64,000 bases of DNA from DATLGB01 sp963726825 (GCA_963726825.1 CAVSDT010000002.1:558001-622000); one strand, 5' to 3'; positions 8,010-16,186 are shown, counted from the stretch's first letter. The notes: generated from the sequence alone by a model not told the origin. A program made the numbers and translations.

Positions 8010-9649
8010 TGGACCAGCGCCTCCTGTTCGCCATCGCCGACGTCGACGTGGCGTCCAACGCGGCCGCCCTCGCCTCCGAGGGGGACGGGCTCGACGTCGT
8101 CGCGACGGTCTCCGAGCCCGACGAGGTCGCCCGCACCCTGCGCCGCCAGGACGTCGACGTCGTCGTCCTCCACGACGCGCTGGGCACCACGCCCGTGCTC
8201 ACGCTGGCGCGGGAGATCGCCGCGGGCTTCCCGGAGGTCGGGCTGGTCCTGATCGCCGAGGACGAGTCGCCCGCCCTGATGCGCTCGGCGATGCAGGCCG
8301 GGCTGCGCGACGTCCTCACCCTGCCGCTGACCTTCGACGCGCTCGAGGCCGGGGTGCGCAACGCCGCCCAGTGGTCGCGGGCCCTGCGCGAGCGCGTCTC
8401 GGTGGACGAGACCGCCGCGTCGGGGCTCGGCGGGCAGCTGATCGCCGTCGCAGGCTCCAAGGGCGGCGTCGGCACCACGACGGTCGCGCTGCAGCTCGCG
8501 CTCGCCGCCACGCGGGCCGCACCCGGCAAGCCCGTCTGCCTCGCCGACTTCGACATGCTCACAGGGGACCTGCGGACGCTGCTCGACACCCCGCCGCGGC
8601 GCTCGGTCGCCGACCTCGTCGAGGTCGCCTCCGAGCTCACCGTGCGCCACCTGCAGGAGACGCTCTACAGCCACCCGGCCGGGATCCGCCTCCTGCTGGC
8701 CCCGGAGGAGGGCGAGCGCGGGGAGGACGTCACCAACGAGGTGTCGCGCAACGTGCTCGACGCCGTGCGCTCCCGCCACGCGCTGACGATCGTGGACTGC
8801 GGATCGAGCTTCTCGGAGGCCTCCGTCGCCGCGATCGAGGCGGCCAGCCGCCTCATCATCGTCACCACGCCCGACATCCTCGCCCTGCGCGGCGTGCATC
8901 GGATGCGGGAGCTGCTGCGGCGCCTGCAGGCCCGCGAGACCGACGACGCGATGATCGTGCTCAACCGCACGTCGCGCAAGCTCGAGGTCCAGCCCGACGT
9001 CGCGCGCCGCGTCGTCGGCGGCCAGTTCGCCCAGACGACGATCCCGGCCGACTTCGCCGCCTTCGAGCCCGCCGTCAACACGGGGCAGCCGGGGCGGCTG
9101 ACCGATCAGAAGGTCCTGCAGGCCTTCGACAAGCTCGCCGCGGAGCTCGACGCCGTCCCGGACGAGGACGACGACGTCGACATGGGCGTCGAGGACGACG
9201 GCCGCGGTGGCGGCGGCGGCCTGCTCAGCCGCCTGACCGGCGAGCGCGGCCAGTCCTCCGCGGAGTTCCTGGGGATGCTGCCGCTCGTCCTGGTCACCGC
9301 CGTCGTGATCTGGCAGATGGCGCTGACCGGGTTCACCTACGTGATGGCCGGCAACGCGGCCCGCGAGGGTGCCCGCGAGCTCGCGACCAACACGTCCGAG
9401 AAGCCGAAGGGCAACCCGCCCTACCGCCGGCAGGCCGCGGAGCGGCTGCCCGGCGCGTGGCGCAAGGACGCCGACATCAAGCGCGTCGAGAACGAGTCGA
9501 AGGTGACCGTCAAGCTCAAGGTCCCCGTGCTCTTCCCGGGGGTCGTGAGCCCGATCCAGATCGCCTCCACGTCGGGCTCGGTGATCGAGGACGAAGACCT
9601 CGACGACGACTACACCTCCAAGCGGTCCGCGACCCCGGAGCCCCAGTGA
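8009..9649 (+). CDS. tadZ: TadZ/CpaE ATPase fused to a TadE-like pseudopilin
   Basis: 546 aa. Residues 1-130 resemble the receiver-like domain of CpaE/TadZ; 140-390 form a MinD/ParA-type ATPase with a deviant Walker A (SKGGVGTTT, Thr in place of the usual Lys), CLADFDMLTGDL and TIVDCGSSFSE. TadZ positions the Tad machine at the pole. Without any stop, an acidic/Gly linker follows and then RGQSSAEFLGML with a membrane helix (LVLVTAVVIWQMALTGFTY) and NAAREGARELATN, which is a TadE pseudopilin. In most systems these are separate genes. Cleavage by prepilin peptidase before QSSAEF (about residue 414) could separate them. ATG overlaps the cpaB stop; the GTG of the next tadE overlaps its end. Confidence 0.85.
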   Translation: MDQRLLFAIADVDVASNAAALASEGDGLDVVATVSEPDEVARTLRRQDVDVVVLHDALGTTPVLTLAREIAAGFPEVGLVLIAEDESPALMRSAMQAGLRDVLTLPLTFDALEAGVRNAAQWSRALRERVSVDETAASGLGGQLIAVAGSKGGVGTTTVALQLALAATRAAPGKPVCLADFDMLTGDLRTLLDTPPRRSVADLVEVASELTVRHLQETLYSHPAGIRLLLAPEEGERGEDVTNEVSRNVLDAVRSRHALTIVDCGSSFSEASVAAIEAASRLIIVTTPDILALRGVHRMRELLRRLQARETDDAMIVLNRTSRKLEVQPDVARRVVGGQFAQTTIPADFAAFEPAVNTGQPGRLTDQKVLQAFDKLAAELDAVPDEDDDVDMGVEDDGRGGGGGLLSRLTGERGQSSAEFLGMLPLVLVTAVVIWQMALTGFTYVMAGNAAREGARELATNTSEKPKGNPPYRRQAAERLPGAWRKDADIKRVENESKVTVKLKVPVLFPGVVSPIQIASTSGSVIEDEDLDDDYTSKRSATPEPQ

Positions 9650-9999
9650 GCCGCCTGCGCCGGCTTCACGACCAGTCGGGCCAGGCCGCCACGGAGTTCA
9701 TGGGCTGGATCGGCTGGGTCCTGCTCGCCGGCCTCGTGGCGTGGCAGATCCTGCTCGCGGGCTGGACGAAGCTCGAGGCGACCAACGCGGCCCGCACCGG
9801 CAGCCGCGTGATCGCCCGCGACGGCGGCGACCCGCAGCGCGCCGCCCGCGCCGCGCTGCCGGGGCCGCTGCGCAAGGGCGTGAAGATCGAGGTCCGGGGG
9901 GACAAGGTCTCCGTACGCGTGCCCATGCCGATCATCGTGCCCGCCGCCGTCAACGCCGACCGCTTCGCCATCTGGGGCCGCGCCGAGCTGCCGTCGTGA
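9646..9999 (+). CDS. tadE: TadE-like pseudopilin
   Basis: 117 aa. Short basic leader, SGQAATEFMGWIGWVLLAG prepilin-type motif with helix at about 13-36, then NAARTGSRV, the TadE signature. Minor pilin of the Tad pilus, processed by a TadV-type prepilin peptidase not present in the window. GTG 9646 overlaps the previous stop (GTGA). Confidence 0.85.
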   Translation: MSRLRRLHDQSGQAATEFMGWIGWVLLAGLVAWQILLAGWTKLEATNAARTGSRVIARDGGDPQRAARAALPGPLRKGVKIEVRGDKVSVRVPMPIIVPAAVNADRFAIWGRAELPS

Positions 10000-10014
10000 C
10001 CGAGGGGGACTGAC

Positions 10015-11343
10015 ATGGGCCTCAAGGACCGCATCCAGGGCGACGCCGGCCGTCCGGCGTCCGGTGACGGGGGCGTCGCCTTCTTCCGCCGCCGCCTCCT
10101 CGAGGAGGTCAACCTCGGCGAGCTGGCCGAGCTCTCCGAGCAGCAGCGCCGCGCGCGCCTCGAGCGCACCGTCGGTCGCATGGTCTCCCGCGAGGGGCCG
10201 GTGCTCTCCAACGCCGAGCGCGGGTCGCTGATCCGGCGCATCATCGACGAGGCGATCGGCCTCGGCGTCCTCGAGCCGCTCCTGGCCGACGGGACGGTGA
10301 CCGAGATCATGGTCAACGGCCCCGACGACGTCTGGGTCGAGCGTGAGGGCCGCGTGCAGCGCGCGGACATGACCTTCACCGACGAGGCGCAGCTCTACCA
10401 GACGATCGATCGCATCGTCTCCCAGGTCAACCGGCGCGTGGACGAGTCCTCGCCGATGGTCGACGCGCGCCTGCCCACGGGCGAGCGCGTCAACGTGATC
10501 ATCCCCCCGCTCGCGGTCAAGGGGCCGACGCTGACCATCCGCCGCTTCCCGCGGCTGTTCTCCCTCCAGCAGCTGATCGAGCTGGGGTCCGTCGATGAGC
10601 CGATGGGCCAGCTCCTGCGCCTCTGCGTCGAGGCGAAGCTCAACATCGTCATCTCCGGCGGCACCGGCGCGGGCAAGACCACGCTCCTGAACGCCCTGTC
10701 GGCGTCCGTTCCCGCCGAGGAGCGGATCGTGACGATCGAGGACTCCGCGGAGCTGCGCCTGCAGCAGCCGCACGTCGTCACGCTCGAGGGCCGGCCGGCC
10801 AACGTCGAGGGCAAGGGCCAGGTCACGATCCGCGACCTCGTCAAGAACTCGCTGCGCATGCGGCCGGACCGGATCATCGTCGGCGAGGTCCGCGGCCCGG
10901 AGACGCTCGACATGCTCCAGGCGCTCAACACGGGCCACGAGGGGTCGCTGACCACGGTGCACTCCAACTCGTGCGACGACGCGATCCACCGGATCGCGAC
11001 CCTCGCGACGATGAGCGACCTGCACATCCCCTACGACGCGCTGCAGGACCAGATCAACTCCGCGATCCACATGCTCGTGCAGGTGGACCGCCAGGCCGAC
11101 GGCGCGCGGCGCCTGACGGAGATCGCCGTGGTGGCCTCCAGCCGGCGGGAGACGTTCAAGCTCGCGACGGTCGCGCGCTTCGACGCCGACCCCGTCGGCG
11201 CCGACCGCAAGGTCACGGGGACCTACCGCCACTTCCGGCCGCCGCCGTGGTTGGAGCGCCGCCTGATGCTGATGGGCTTCGACCTCCCGAAGGCGTTCGT
11301 CGACGACGCCGACGCCGCGGCGCTCGAGCGGGAGGCCGCGTGA
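10015..11343 (+). CDS. tadA: Tad secretion ATPase TadA/CpaF
   Basis: 442 aa GspE/VirB11-type hexameric ATPase that powers Flp pilus assembly from the cytoplasm. N-terminal domain to about residue 190 (GVLEPLLADGTVTEIMVNG), Walker A GGTGAGKTTLLNAL near 219, Asp box TIEDSAELRLQQPH, Walker B region RPDRIIVGEVRGPETLDML, and His box TGHEGSLTTVHSNS. Preceded by a GAGGGGG ribosome site and 15-bp gap; its stop overlaps the tadB GTG. Confidence 0.95.
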   Translation: MGLKDRIQGDAGRPASGDGGVAFFRRRLLEEVNLGELAELSEQQRRARLERTVGRMVSREGPVLSNAERGSLIRRIIDEAIGLGVLEPLLADGTVTEIMVNGPDDVWVEREGRVQRADMTFTDEAQLYQTIDRIVSQVNRRVDESSPMVDARLPTGERVNVIIPPLAVKGPTLTIRRFPRLFSLQQLIELGSVDEPMGQLLRLCVEAKLNIVISGGTGAGKTTLLNALSASVPAEERIVTIEDSAELRLQQPHVVTLEGRPANVEGKGQVTIRDLVKNSLRMRPDRIIVGEVRGPETLDMLQALNTGHEGSLTTVHSNSCDDAIHRIATLATMSDLHIPYDALQDQINSAIHMLVQVDRQADGARRLTEIAVVASSRRETFKLATVARFDADPVGADRKVTGTYRHFRPPPWLERRLMLMGFDLPKAFVDDADAAALEREAA

Positions 11344-12272
11344 GTCAGAGCGCCCAGGCGCTCGCCGCCCTGGCCGTGACGCTGTCGGTGACGTTCGCGG
11401 CGATCACGATCCTCGTCTCCGGCTACTCGCGCCGGGCCGAGCTCGTCGTCCGCGGCGGCGACGGCGGCCGCGAGGCCAACCGCGGCCGCTGGGCGGAGGC
11501 GCTGGACCTGCGCCTGCGCCGGACCGGGCCGGGCTCGAAGCTCTCGCGCTGGCTTCAAGCGTGCGGCTCGCCGGTCAACCTGCTCGAGTTCGTCGGCATC
11601 ATCGCCGCTGCGACGGTGGTCAGCGCCCTGTTCCTGCTGCTGTTCGTCGGGCTGATCCCGGCCGTGGTCGTCGCCTGCGCCCTGTGCGTCGCCGGTGGCC
11701 GCGCCTGGGGGGAGCGCCGCCGCGGCCAGCGGACGGAGGCGTTCATCCAGCAGCTCCCCGAGCTCGCGCGCACGCTGTCCAACGGCGCCTCCGCCGGGCT
11801 CTCGATGGCCGGCGCGGTGACGCTGGCCGCCCGGGAGAGCTCCGACCCCGCCGCGACCGAGCTCGGTGTCGTCGTCCAGGAGCTGCGCCTGGGCAAGCCG
11901 CTCACCGAGGCGCTCGACGAGCTGCGCTCCCGCCTGCCCTCCCGCGAGGTCGCGGTCCTCGTCACGACGCTCGCGATCCAGCAGCGCGCCGGCGGCGACA
12001 CCGTCAAGGCGCTCGGCGAGCTGTCGGAGACCCTCGAGGCCCGCAAGGACCTGCGCCGCGAGGTCCGCACGCTGCTCGCCGGCACGGTCTACACGTCCTA
12101 CCTCGTCGCGGTGATGGGCGTCGGCACCCTCGTGCTCCTCAACGTGATCTCGCCCGGTGTGCTGCGGGAGATGACCTCGCAGCCGCTCGGGATCGCGGCG
12201 TTCGTCGTCGCGGGCCTGCTGTGGGCGATCGGCTTCACCCTCATCCGCTCGATGACGAAGGTGGAGCTGTGA
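11340..12272 (+). CDS. tadB: Tad inner-membrane protein TadB
   Basis: 310 aa type II secretion F-domain protein. Helices near residues 10-27, 85-120 (two), 245-270 and 280-300, with the cytoplasmic F domain FIQQLPELARTLSNGASAGLS between. TadB and TadC form the membrane platform on which TadA acts. GTG 11340 overlaps the tadA stop (GTGA). Confidence 0.9.
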   Translation: MSQSAQALAALAVTLSVTFAAITILVSGYSRRAELVVRGGDGGREANRGRWAEALDLRLRRTGPGSKLSRWLQACGSPVNLLEFVGIIAAATVVSALFLLLFVGLIPAVVVACALCVAGGRAWGERRRGQRTEAFIQQLPELARTLSNGASAGLSMAGAVTLAARESSDPAATELGVVVQELRLGKPLTEALDELRSRLPSREVAVLVTTLAIQQRAGGDTVKALGELSETLEARKDLRREVRTLLAGTVYTSYLVAVMGVGTLVLLNVISPGVLREMTSQPLGIAAFVVAGLLWAIGFTLIRSMTKVEL

Positions 12273-13156
12273 GCCCCGGCGTCTACGGCCTGCTCGCGAC
12301 GGCGTGCGTCGCGCTCGCCCTCTACGCGTACCCGCGCATGCGCGCCGCCGAGATCGACCCCTTCGACGTCCCGGGGGAGGCCGGGGACGCGCCGGACAAG
12401 TCCATCACCCGCAAGCTGTTCAACGGCCTCTCGCGCCGGCTGGGCCCGGCGATCGCGCGCTCCCGCGGGGAGTTCGCGCTCGAGAAGGTCAACACCCGCC
12501 TCGACCACGCCGGCCGGCCCGGGCACATGAACGCGGAGCGCTTCCTCGGCAACCAGGCGGCGTCGGCGGTGCTGCTCTCGGGCCTGTTCCTCCTCCTGTT
12601 CCTGCTCGGGGGGCAGTGGTACATGATCCTCGTCGGCGCGTTCATCGGCTGGGGCGGCTGGGAGGTCTGGATCCGCCGCCGCGGCCGCCTGCGCCAGGAG
12701 CGCATCGAGAAGGACCTGCCGGACTTCCTCGACATCCTCTCGGTGACCGTGCGCGCCGGCCTCGGCTACCGCGCCGCGCTCGGTCGCGTGGCGGAGTCGC
12801 TCGGCGGCCCCACGGGGGAGGAGATGACCACCGCGCTGCGCCAGATGGGCCTCGGCGTGAGCCGGCGAGAGGCGTTCGAGGGGCTGCGCGAGCGCTCGTC
12901 GTCGGACTCCATGTCGTCCTTCGTCGCGGCGCAGCTGCAGGCGGAGGAGCTCGGCGTGCCGCTCGCCGACGCGCTCAACGACATCGCGGAGGACATGCGC
13001 CGCCGCGCCCACCAGAACGCCCGCCGCCACGCCCAGCGCGCGGCCCCGCGCGTCTCGCTCGTGACGACGATGCTGATCGTCCCCGGCGCCATCATCCTCC
13101 TGCTGGTGTCGATCATCATCGGCTCCGACATCACCGGATCGGGCCTGCTCGGATGA
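12269..13156 (+). CDS. tadC: Tad inner-membrane protein TadC
   Basis: 295 aa type II secretion F-domain protein: N-terminal helix, helix pair at about 90-125, cytoplasmic domain EKDLPDFLDILSVTVRAGLG and C-terminal helix TTMLIVPGAIILLLVSIIIG. Partner of TadB. GTG 12269 overlaps the tadB stop; its own stop overlaps the kinase ATG. Confidence 0.9.
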   Translation: MSPGVYGLLATACVALALYAYPRMRAAEIDPFDVPGEAGDAPDKSITRKLFNGLSRRLGPAIARSRGEFALEKVNTRLDHAGRPGHMNAERFLGNQAASAVLLSGLFLLLFLLGGQWYMILVGAFIGWGGWEVWIRRRGRLRQERIEKDLPDFLDILSVTVRAGLGYRAALGRVAESLGGPTGEEMTTALRQMGLGVSRREAFEGLRERSSSDSMSSFVAAQLQAEELGVPLADALNDIAEDMRRRAHQNARRHAQRAAPRVSLVTTMLIVPGAIILLLVSIIIGSDITGSGLLG

Positions 13157-14535
13157 CCGGGCGCGACGACCAGCCGCCGGTGCTCGAGCGCGGCGAGTCC
13201 GGCGCGGCGGGCTGGCTGGCGCAGGCGACGCGCCTCGTCCTCGGCATCCGGTCGCTCGTCCTGCTGCTCACGCTGGCGTACGCGTCGTCGCTCGACCGTC
13301 CGGTCGTGCTCGCGCTCGCGGTCCTGATCGCGGCCGTCTCCTCGCTCGTGCCCCTGCGCATGTGGGACCGGGTCGGGCCGAAGCTCGTGCGCCACCCGCT
13401 GTGGCTGGCGGGGGAGGTCGTGCTCGCGACGCTCATCCTCGTCATCACCGGCGTCGAGAGCCCCTTCTACTCCTACACGCTGGGCACCGCCGTGCTCGCC
13501 GGCCTGCTCTACGGCTTCCCCGGGGCCGCGGTGTTCGGGCCGCTCCTGGCCGGCGTCTACCTGTGGGTGGCCGACATCCGCTCCGACGTCTCACCGCTGC
13601 CGGACTCCTTCCAGCTCGAGGTCGGCCTGCCGGCGCTCTACGTGATCACGGCCCTGGCCGGTGCCGCCGCCCGGCAGCTGCTCGACCGCGTCGCGACCGC
13701 CGAGCGCGAGCTCGCCGAGCAGGAGTCGACGGCCGCCGCCGAGCGCGAGCGTGGCCGGCTCGCCCGCGACATGCACGACTCCCTGGCCAAGACCGTGCAC
13801 GGGATCGGCTTCTCCGCCCTGGCGCTGTCGCGGCGGATCGAGAAGGACCCCGCCGCGGCCGCCGCCGACGCGCGCCAGCTCGCCCAGGACGCGAAGGTCG
13901 CCGCCCAGGAGGCGCGCGACCTGATCGCGGGGCTGCGCGAGCGCCAGGAGGAGTCCACGCTCGCCCCGGGGCCCGCGCTGCGTGCCGAGGCGGCGGAGTG
14001 GTCGGCGACGACGCAGATCCCCATGAAGCTGCGCATCGAGGACGTCTCGGACCTCCCGCCCGTCGCCGCCCGCGAGCTGCGCTGGATCCTCAAGGAGGCG
14101 TTGCGCAACGTGTCGCGTCACGGGAAGGGCACCCAGCGCGTGTCGGTGTCCGTGCGTCGCCTCGGCGGGCGGGTCGTGCTCAGCGTCATCGACGACGGGC
14201 CGGGGTTCGAGGTCCCCGACGACCTCGCGACCCTCTCCGCCAACCGCCACTACGGCGTCGTCGGGATGCGCGAGCGTGCGCAGGTGGCCGGCGGCGACCT
14301 CGACATCGAGTCCGCGCCCGGGGAGGGCTGCACGATCTCCGTGTGGGTCCCCGCCGCCGCGCCCGAGACGCCGCAGCGCGCGGAGCCCGTTCCGGTCGCG
14401 GAGCCCCCGGCCCCGGCGCCGGACCCCGAGCCCGCCGCGGAGCGCCGCCCGCGCCGCGCCCGGCCCGAGGCGGAGCCTGAGCCGGAGCCTTCCGCCGCGC
14501 CCGCCCGTACGGTCTCCGGGTACCAATGGCAGTAG
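13153..14535 (+). CDS. Sensor histidine kinase, HisKA_3 type
   Basis: 460 aa. Five or six membrane helices in residues 25-175, then coiled coil and dimerisation box RDMHDSLAKTVHGIGF with phospho-acceptor His about 208, followed by a HATPase_c domain (ILKEALRNVSRHGKG, DDGPGF, YGVVGMRERAQVAGG). Pro/Glu/Arg-rich tail of 70 residues. This NarX/DegS-like class pairs with LuxR-type regulators, here the next gene, which overlaps its end by 10 bp. Position inside the tad operon suggests it controls pilus or pilin expression. Confidence 0.92.
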   Translation: MTGRDDQPPVLERGESGAAGWLAQATRLVLGIRSLVLLLTLAYASSLDRPVVLALAVLIAAVSSLVPLRMWDRVGPKLVRHPLWLAGEVVLATLILVITGVESPFYSYTLGTAVLAGLLYGFPGAAVFGPLLAGVYLWVADIRSDVSPLPDSFQLEVGLPALYVITALAGAAARQLLDRVATAERELAEQESTAAAERERGRLARDMHDSLAKTVHGIGFSALALSRRIEKDPAAAAADARQLAQDAKVAAQEARDLIAGLRERQEESTLAPGPALRAEAAEWSATTQIPMKLRIEDVSDLPPVAARELRWILKEALRNVSRHGKGTQRVSVSVRRLGGRVVLSVIDDGPGFEVPDDLATLSANRHYGVVGMRERAQVAGGDLDIESAPGEGCTISVWVPAAAPETPQRAEPVPVAEPPAPAPDPEPAAERRPRRARPEAEPEPEPSAAPARTVSGYQWQ

Positions 14536-15173
14536 TCCGCGTCCTCCTCGTCGATGACAACGCGATCGTGCGTCGCGGCCTCGCGAGCCTCCTCGACGCC
14601 GCGGACGGCATCGACGTCGTCGGCGAGGCCGGCGACGGCCGTGAGGCGATCGCGAAGGCCGCCGAGCTCAAGCCCGACGTCGTGTGCCTCGACGTGCGCA
14701 TGCCCGTGATGGACGGCGTCGCCGCCGCCGGGCCGCTGTCGAAGGGCAGCCGCGTCCTGATGCTCTCCTACTCCGAGGACGAGCACCTCGTCACGGGCGC
14801 GATCCGCAACGGGGCCTCCGGCTACCTCGTCCACGGCCGCTTCGACCCCGAGGAGCTCGAGCAGCGGGTGATCGCCATCGCGCGGGGCGAGATGGTCCTC
14901 TCGCCGTCGATCACCCCCGCGGTGTTCGACGCGCTGCGCCGCGCGCCGGGCGTCGCCAACGACGAGTCGGAGACGGGCCTCGGCTCCCTCTCGGCGCGGG
15001 AGCGCGAGGTGCTCAACCTGCTCGCCCGCGGCCTCTCCAACCGCGACATCGCGGAGGAGCTCGTGATCACGCACAAGACCGTCAAGAACCACCTGTCGCG
15101 GATCTACGAGAAGATCGGCGTCGGTTCGCGGGCCGAGGCGATCGCCCTCTGGCTCGGCGTCCGCCACGACTGA
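14526..15173 (+). CDS. LuxR/NarL-family response regulator
   Basis: 215 aa. Receiver domain with acidic pair DD (10-11), phospho-acceptor D56 in CLDVRMP, Ser/Thr LMLSYS and a Lys-position change (SGYLVHGRF, no obvious Lys after beta-5). The C-terminal helix-turn-helix LSAREREVLNLLARGLSNRDIA is a GerE/LuxR DNA-binding domain. Likely target sites are the repeated motif upstream of the Flp genes just downstream, which is inference. Overlaps the kinase gene by 10 bp. Confidence 0.92.
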   Translation: MAVVRVLLVDDNAIVRRGLASLLDAADGIDVVGEAGDGREAIAKAAELKPDVVCLDVRMPVMDGVAAAGPLSKGSRVLMLSYSEDEHLVTGAIRNGASGYLVHGRFDPEELEQRVIAIARGEMVLSPSITPAVFDALRRAPGVANDESETGLGSLSAREREVLNLLARGLSNRDIAEELVITHKTVKNHLSRIYEKIGVGSRAEAIALWLGVRHD

Positions 15174-15198
15174 CCCACCGGCCCCGCCGCCGCCCCCT

Positions 15199-15260
15199 CG
15201 GCCGCCCCCACCCGCCACCTCGGCCGCCCCCACCCGCCACCTCGGCCGCCCCCACCCGCC
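15199..15260 (+). repeat. 2.8 tandem copies of a 22-bp GC-rich repeat
   Basis: Unit CGGCCGCCCCCACCCGCCAC plus CT at 15199-15220 and 15221-15242, then 18 matching bases to 15260. The copies are identical. It lies just after the response regulator stop and runs into the left arm of the large palindrome. No spacers, so not CRISPR. Confidence 0.85.
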
Positions 15261-15449
15261 GGCGCCCACCGAGCGCGTCATGGCGTGGTCTCCCAGCACC
15301 GGTGCGCCCGGCGCGCGCTTAGGAGCTGGTTGACCGGTGGGCCGGCCGTGACGTCGTCGGCACCGGCGAACGAGCTCCGAAGGCCGTCCGTCGCGCGCCG
15401 GTGCTGGTGGACCCTGCCATGACGCGCTCGGTGGGCGCTGGCGGGTTGG
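15251..15449 (+). repeat. 199-bp imperfect palindrome with 89-nt arms
   Basis: Arms 15251-15339 and 15361-15449 are reverse complements at 71 of 89 positions with no insertion or deletion; the loop is 15340-15360. A 23-bp block in the outer arm (15262-15284 against 15416-15438) pairs without a mismatch. On the plus-strand RNA five further positions become G-U pairs, on the minus strand one does, so a plus-strand RNA hairpin is favoured. It fills the region between the two-component system and the Flp pilin gene. It may be a structured leader or a palindromic mobile element. Confidence 0.75.
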
Positions 15450-15495
15450 GGTGGGGTGCGGTGGGCGCCGGCGGGTTGGAAGGGGGTGGGGTGCG
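15431..15495 (+). repeat. Two direct copies of a G-rich 30-35 bp repeat
   Basis: GTGGGCGCTGGCGGGTTGG at 15431 and GTGGGCGCCGGCGGGTTGG at 15461 start two units that both end GGGGTGCG. The first belongs to the right arm of the palindrome, the second could pair with the same left arm. Confidence 0.6.
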
Positions 15496-15515
15496 GGTGG
15501 GGTGGGCCCAATCCG

Positions 15516-15530
15516 GATTGGGTCCCCTGG
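15516..15530 (+). promoter_or_regulatory. Flp upstream motif, copy 1
   Basis: GATTGGGTCCCCTGG, 24 bp upstream of copy 2 and part of the dyad CCCAATCCGGATTGGG. See the matching copies at 15540 and 15918. Confidence 0.45.
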
Positions 15531-15539
15531 TCCCTCCGA

Positions 15540-15554
15540 GGTTGAGTCCCACGG
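15540..15554 (+). promoter_or_regulatory. Flp upstream motif, copy 2
   Basis: GGTTGAGTCCCACGG within a 23-bp block that matches the block before the second pilin gene at about 19 positions. It ends 31 bp before the first possible pilin start. Candidate operator or promoter element. Confidence 0.5.
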
Positions 15555-15584
15555 CTCTTTTGGCGGTCCCGGCGGGCGGACATC

Positions 15585-15830
15585 ATGGTGTTCATGAACG
15601 CCACCACCAAGTCCCTCGAGCTCACCGTCCGCACGCAGAACGCCCTGGCCGAGTTCGGTCAGCGCGTCGCCACCCGCGCCGCCGAGCAGCGCGGCCAGAC
15701 CGCCGCGGAGTACCTCGGCATCGTCGTCGTCGTCGCCGCCATCATCGCCGCCATCGTCGGCGCCGGCCTCGACGACAAGATCGCCAAGGCCCTCTCGAGC
15801 GCCATCGACTCCATCGCCGGCTCCAAGTAG
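15585..15830 (+). CDS. flp: Flp/Fap-type major pilin
   Basis: 81 aa. Leader of about 35 residues, then RGQTAAEYLGIVVVVAAII, the Flp prepilin motif with a hydrophobic helix, and a short tail ending SIAGSK. Class IVb pilin processed by a prepilin peptidase and polymerised by the Tad machine. Two starts are possible, ATG 15585 and ATG 15594; the first has GGCGGA four bases upstream. Followed by a strong hairpin. Confidence 0.9.
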   Translation: MVFMNATTKSLELTVRTQNALAEFGQRVATRAAEQRGQTAAEYLGIVVVVAAIIAAIVGAGLDDKIAKALSSAIDSIAGSK

Positions 15831-15855
15831 TCGCCGGGCGACAGCCACTCCGGGC

Positions 15856-15891
15856 ACGGGCCCGGGATCCGCTCGCGGGTCCCGGGCCCGT
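15856..15891 (+). terminator. Strong GC hairpin after the first pilin gene
   Basis: A 12-bp perfect stem (ACGGGCCCGGGA with TCCCGGGCCCGT) extends by three more pairs to a 6-nt loop. It starts 26 bp after the pilin stop and lacks a T run, as many actinobacterial terminators do. Confidence 0.7.
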
Positions 15892-15917
15892 CGTCGTGGG
15901 ACGGGGTCCCAAGCCCA

Positions 15918-15932
15918 GGTTGGGTCCCCGGG
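15918..15932 (+). promoter_or_regulatory. Flp upstream motif, copy 3
   Basis: GGTTGGGTCCCCGGG, between the terminator of the first pilin gene and the second pilin gene; matches copy 2 at 12 of 15 bases. Confidence 0.5.
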
Positions 15933-16001
15933 CTCTGGCGCCCCGGTCGTACGCGGTGCAACCATCTCCGGGTTCCCGATCCCGTGACCCACCTGGCTGT
16001 C

Positions 16002-16166
16002 ATGACGCGCACGCAGCGACAGCGCGGCCAGTCCGCCGCGGAGTACCTCGGGGTGATCGTCATCGTGGCAGCGGTGATCGTCGCCCTGTCGCAGAGCGGG
16101 ATCGGCGCCGACATCGCGCGCTTCCTCAAGGACGCGGTGGGCGACATCTCCGCCGGCAAGGGCTGA
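16002..16166 (+). CDS. Second Flp-type pilin
   Basis: 54 aa from ATG 16002 (or 60 aa from GTG 15984). Short leader MTRTQRQRG then QSAAEYLGVIVIVAAVIVAL, the same prepilin motif as the first pilin, and tail DIARFLKDAVGDISAGKG. Paralogue of the upstream pilin with its own upstream motif and a hairpin after it, so it may be separately regulated. Confidence 0.87.
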   Translation: MTRTQRQRGQSAAEYLGVIVIVAAVIVALSQSGIGADIARFLKDAVGDISAGKG

Positions 16167-16186
16167 GTCGCGGCCGAGCTCGAACC

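Noticed and set aside
8900..9300. Frameshift or missed stop between tadZ and tadE parts
   Set aside because: The frame is continuous with normal codon use and no alternative frame carries the TadE start; treated as a real fusion pending resequencing.
15199..15260. Possible CRISPR array
   Set aside because: Repeats are directly adjacent without spacers and no cas genes are in the window.
15340..15360. Integron attC or IS terminal repeat
   Set aside because: No integrase or transposase, no GTT core sites and no target duplication seen at the palindrome ends.
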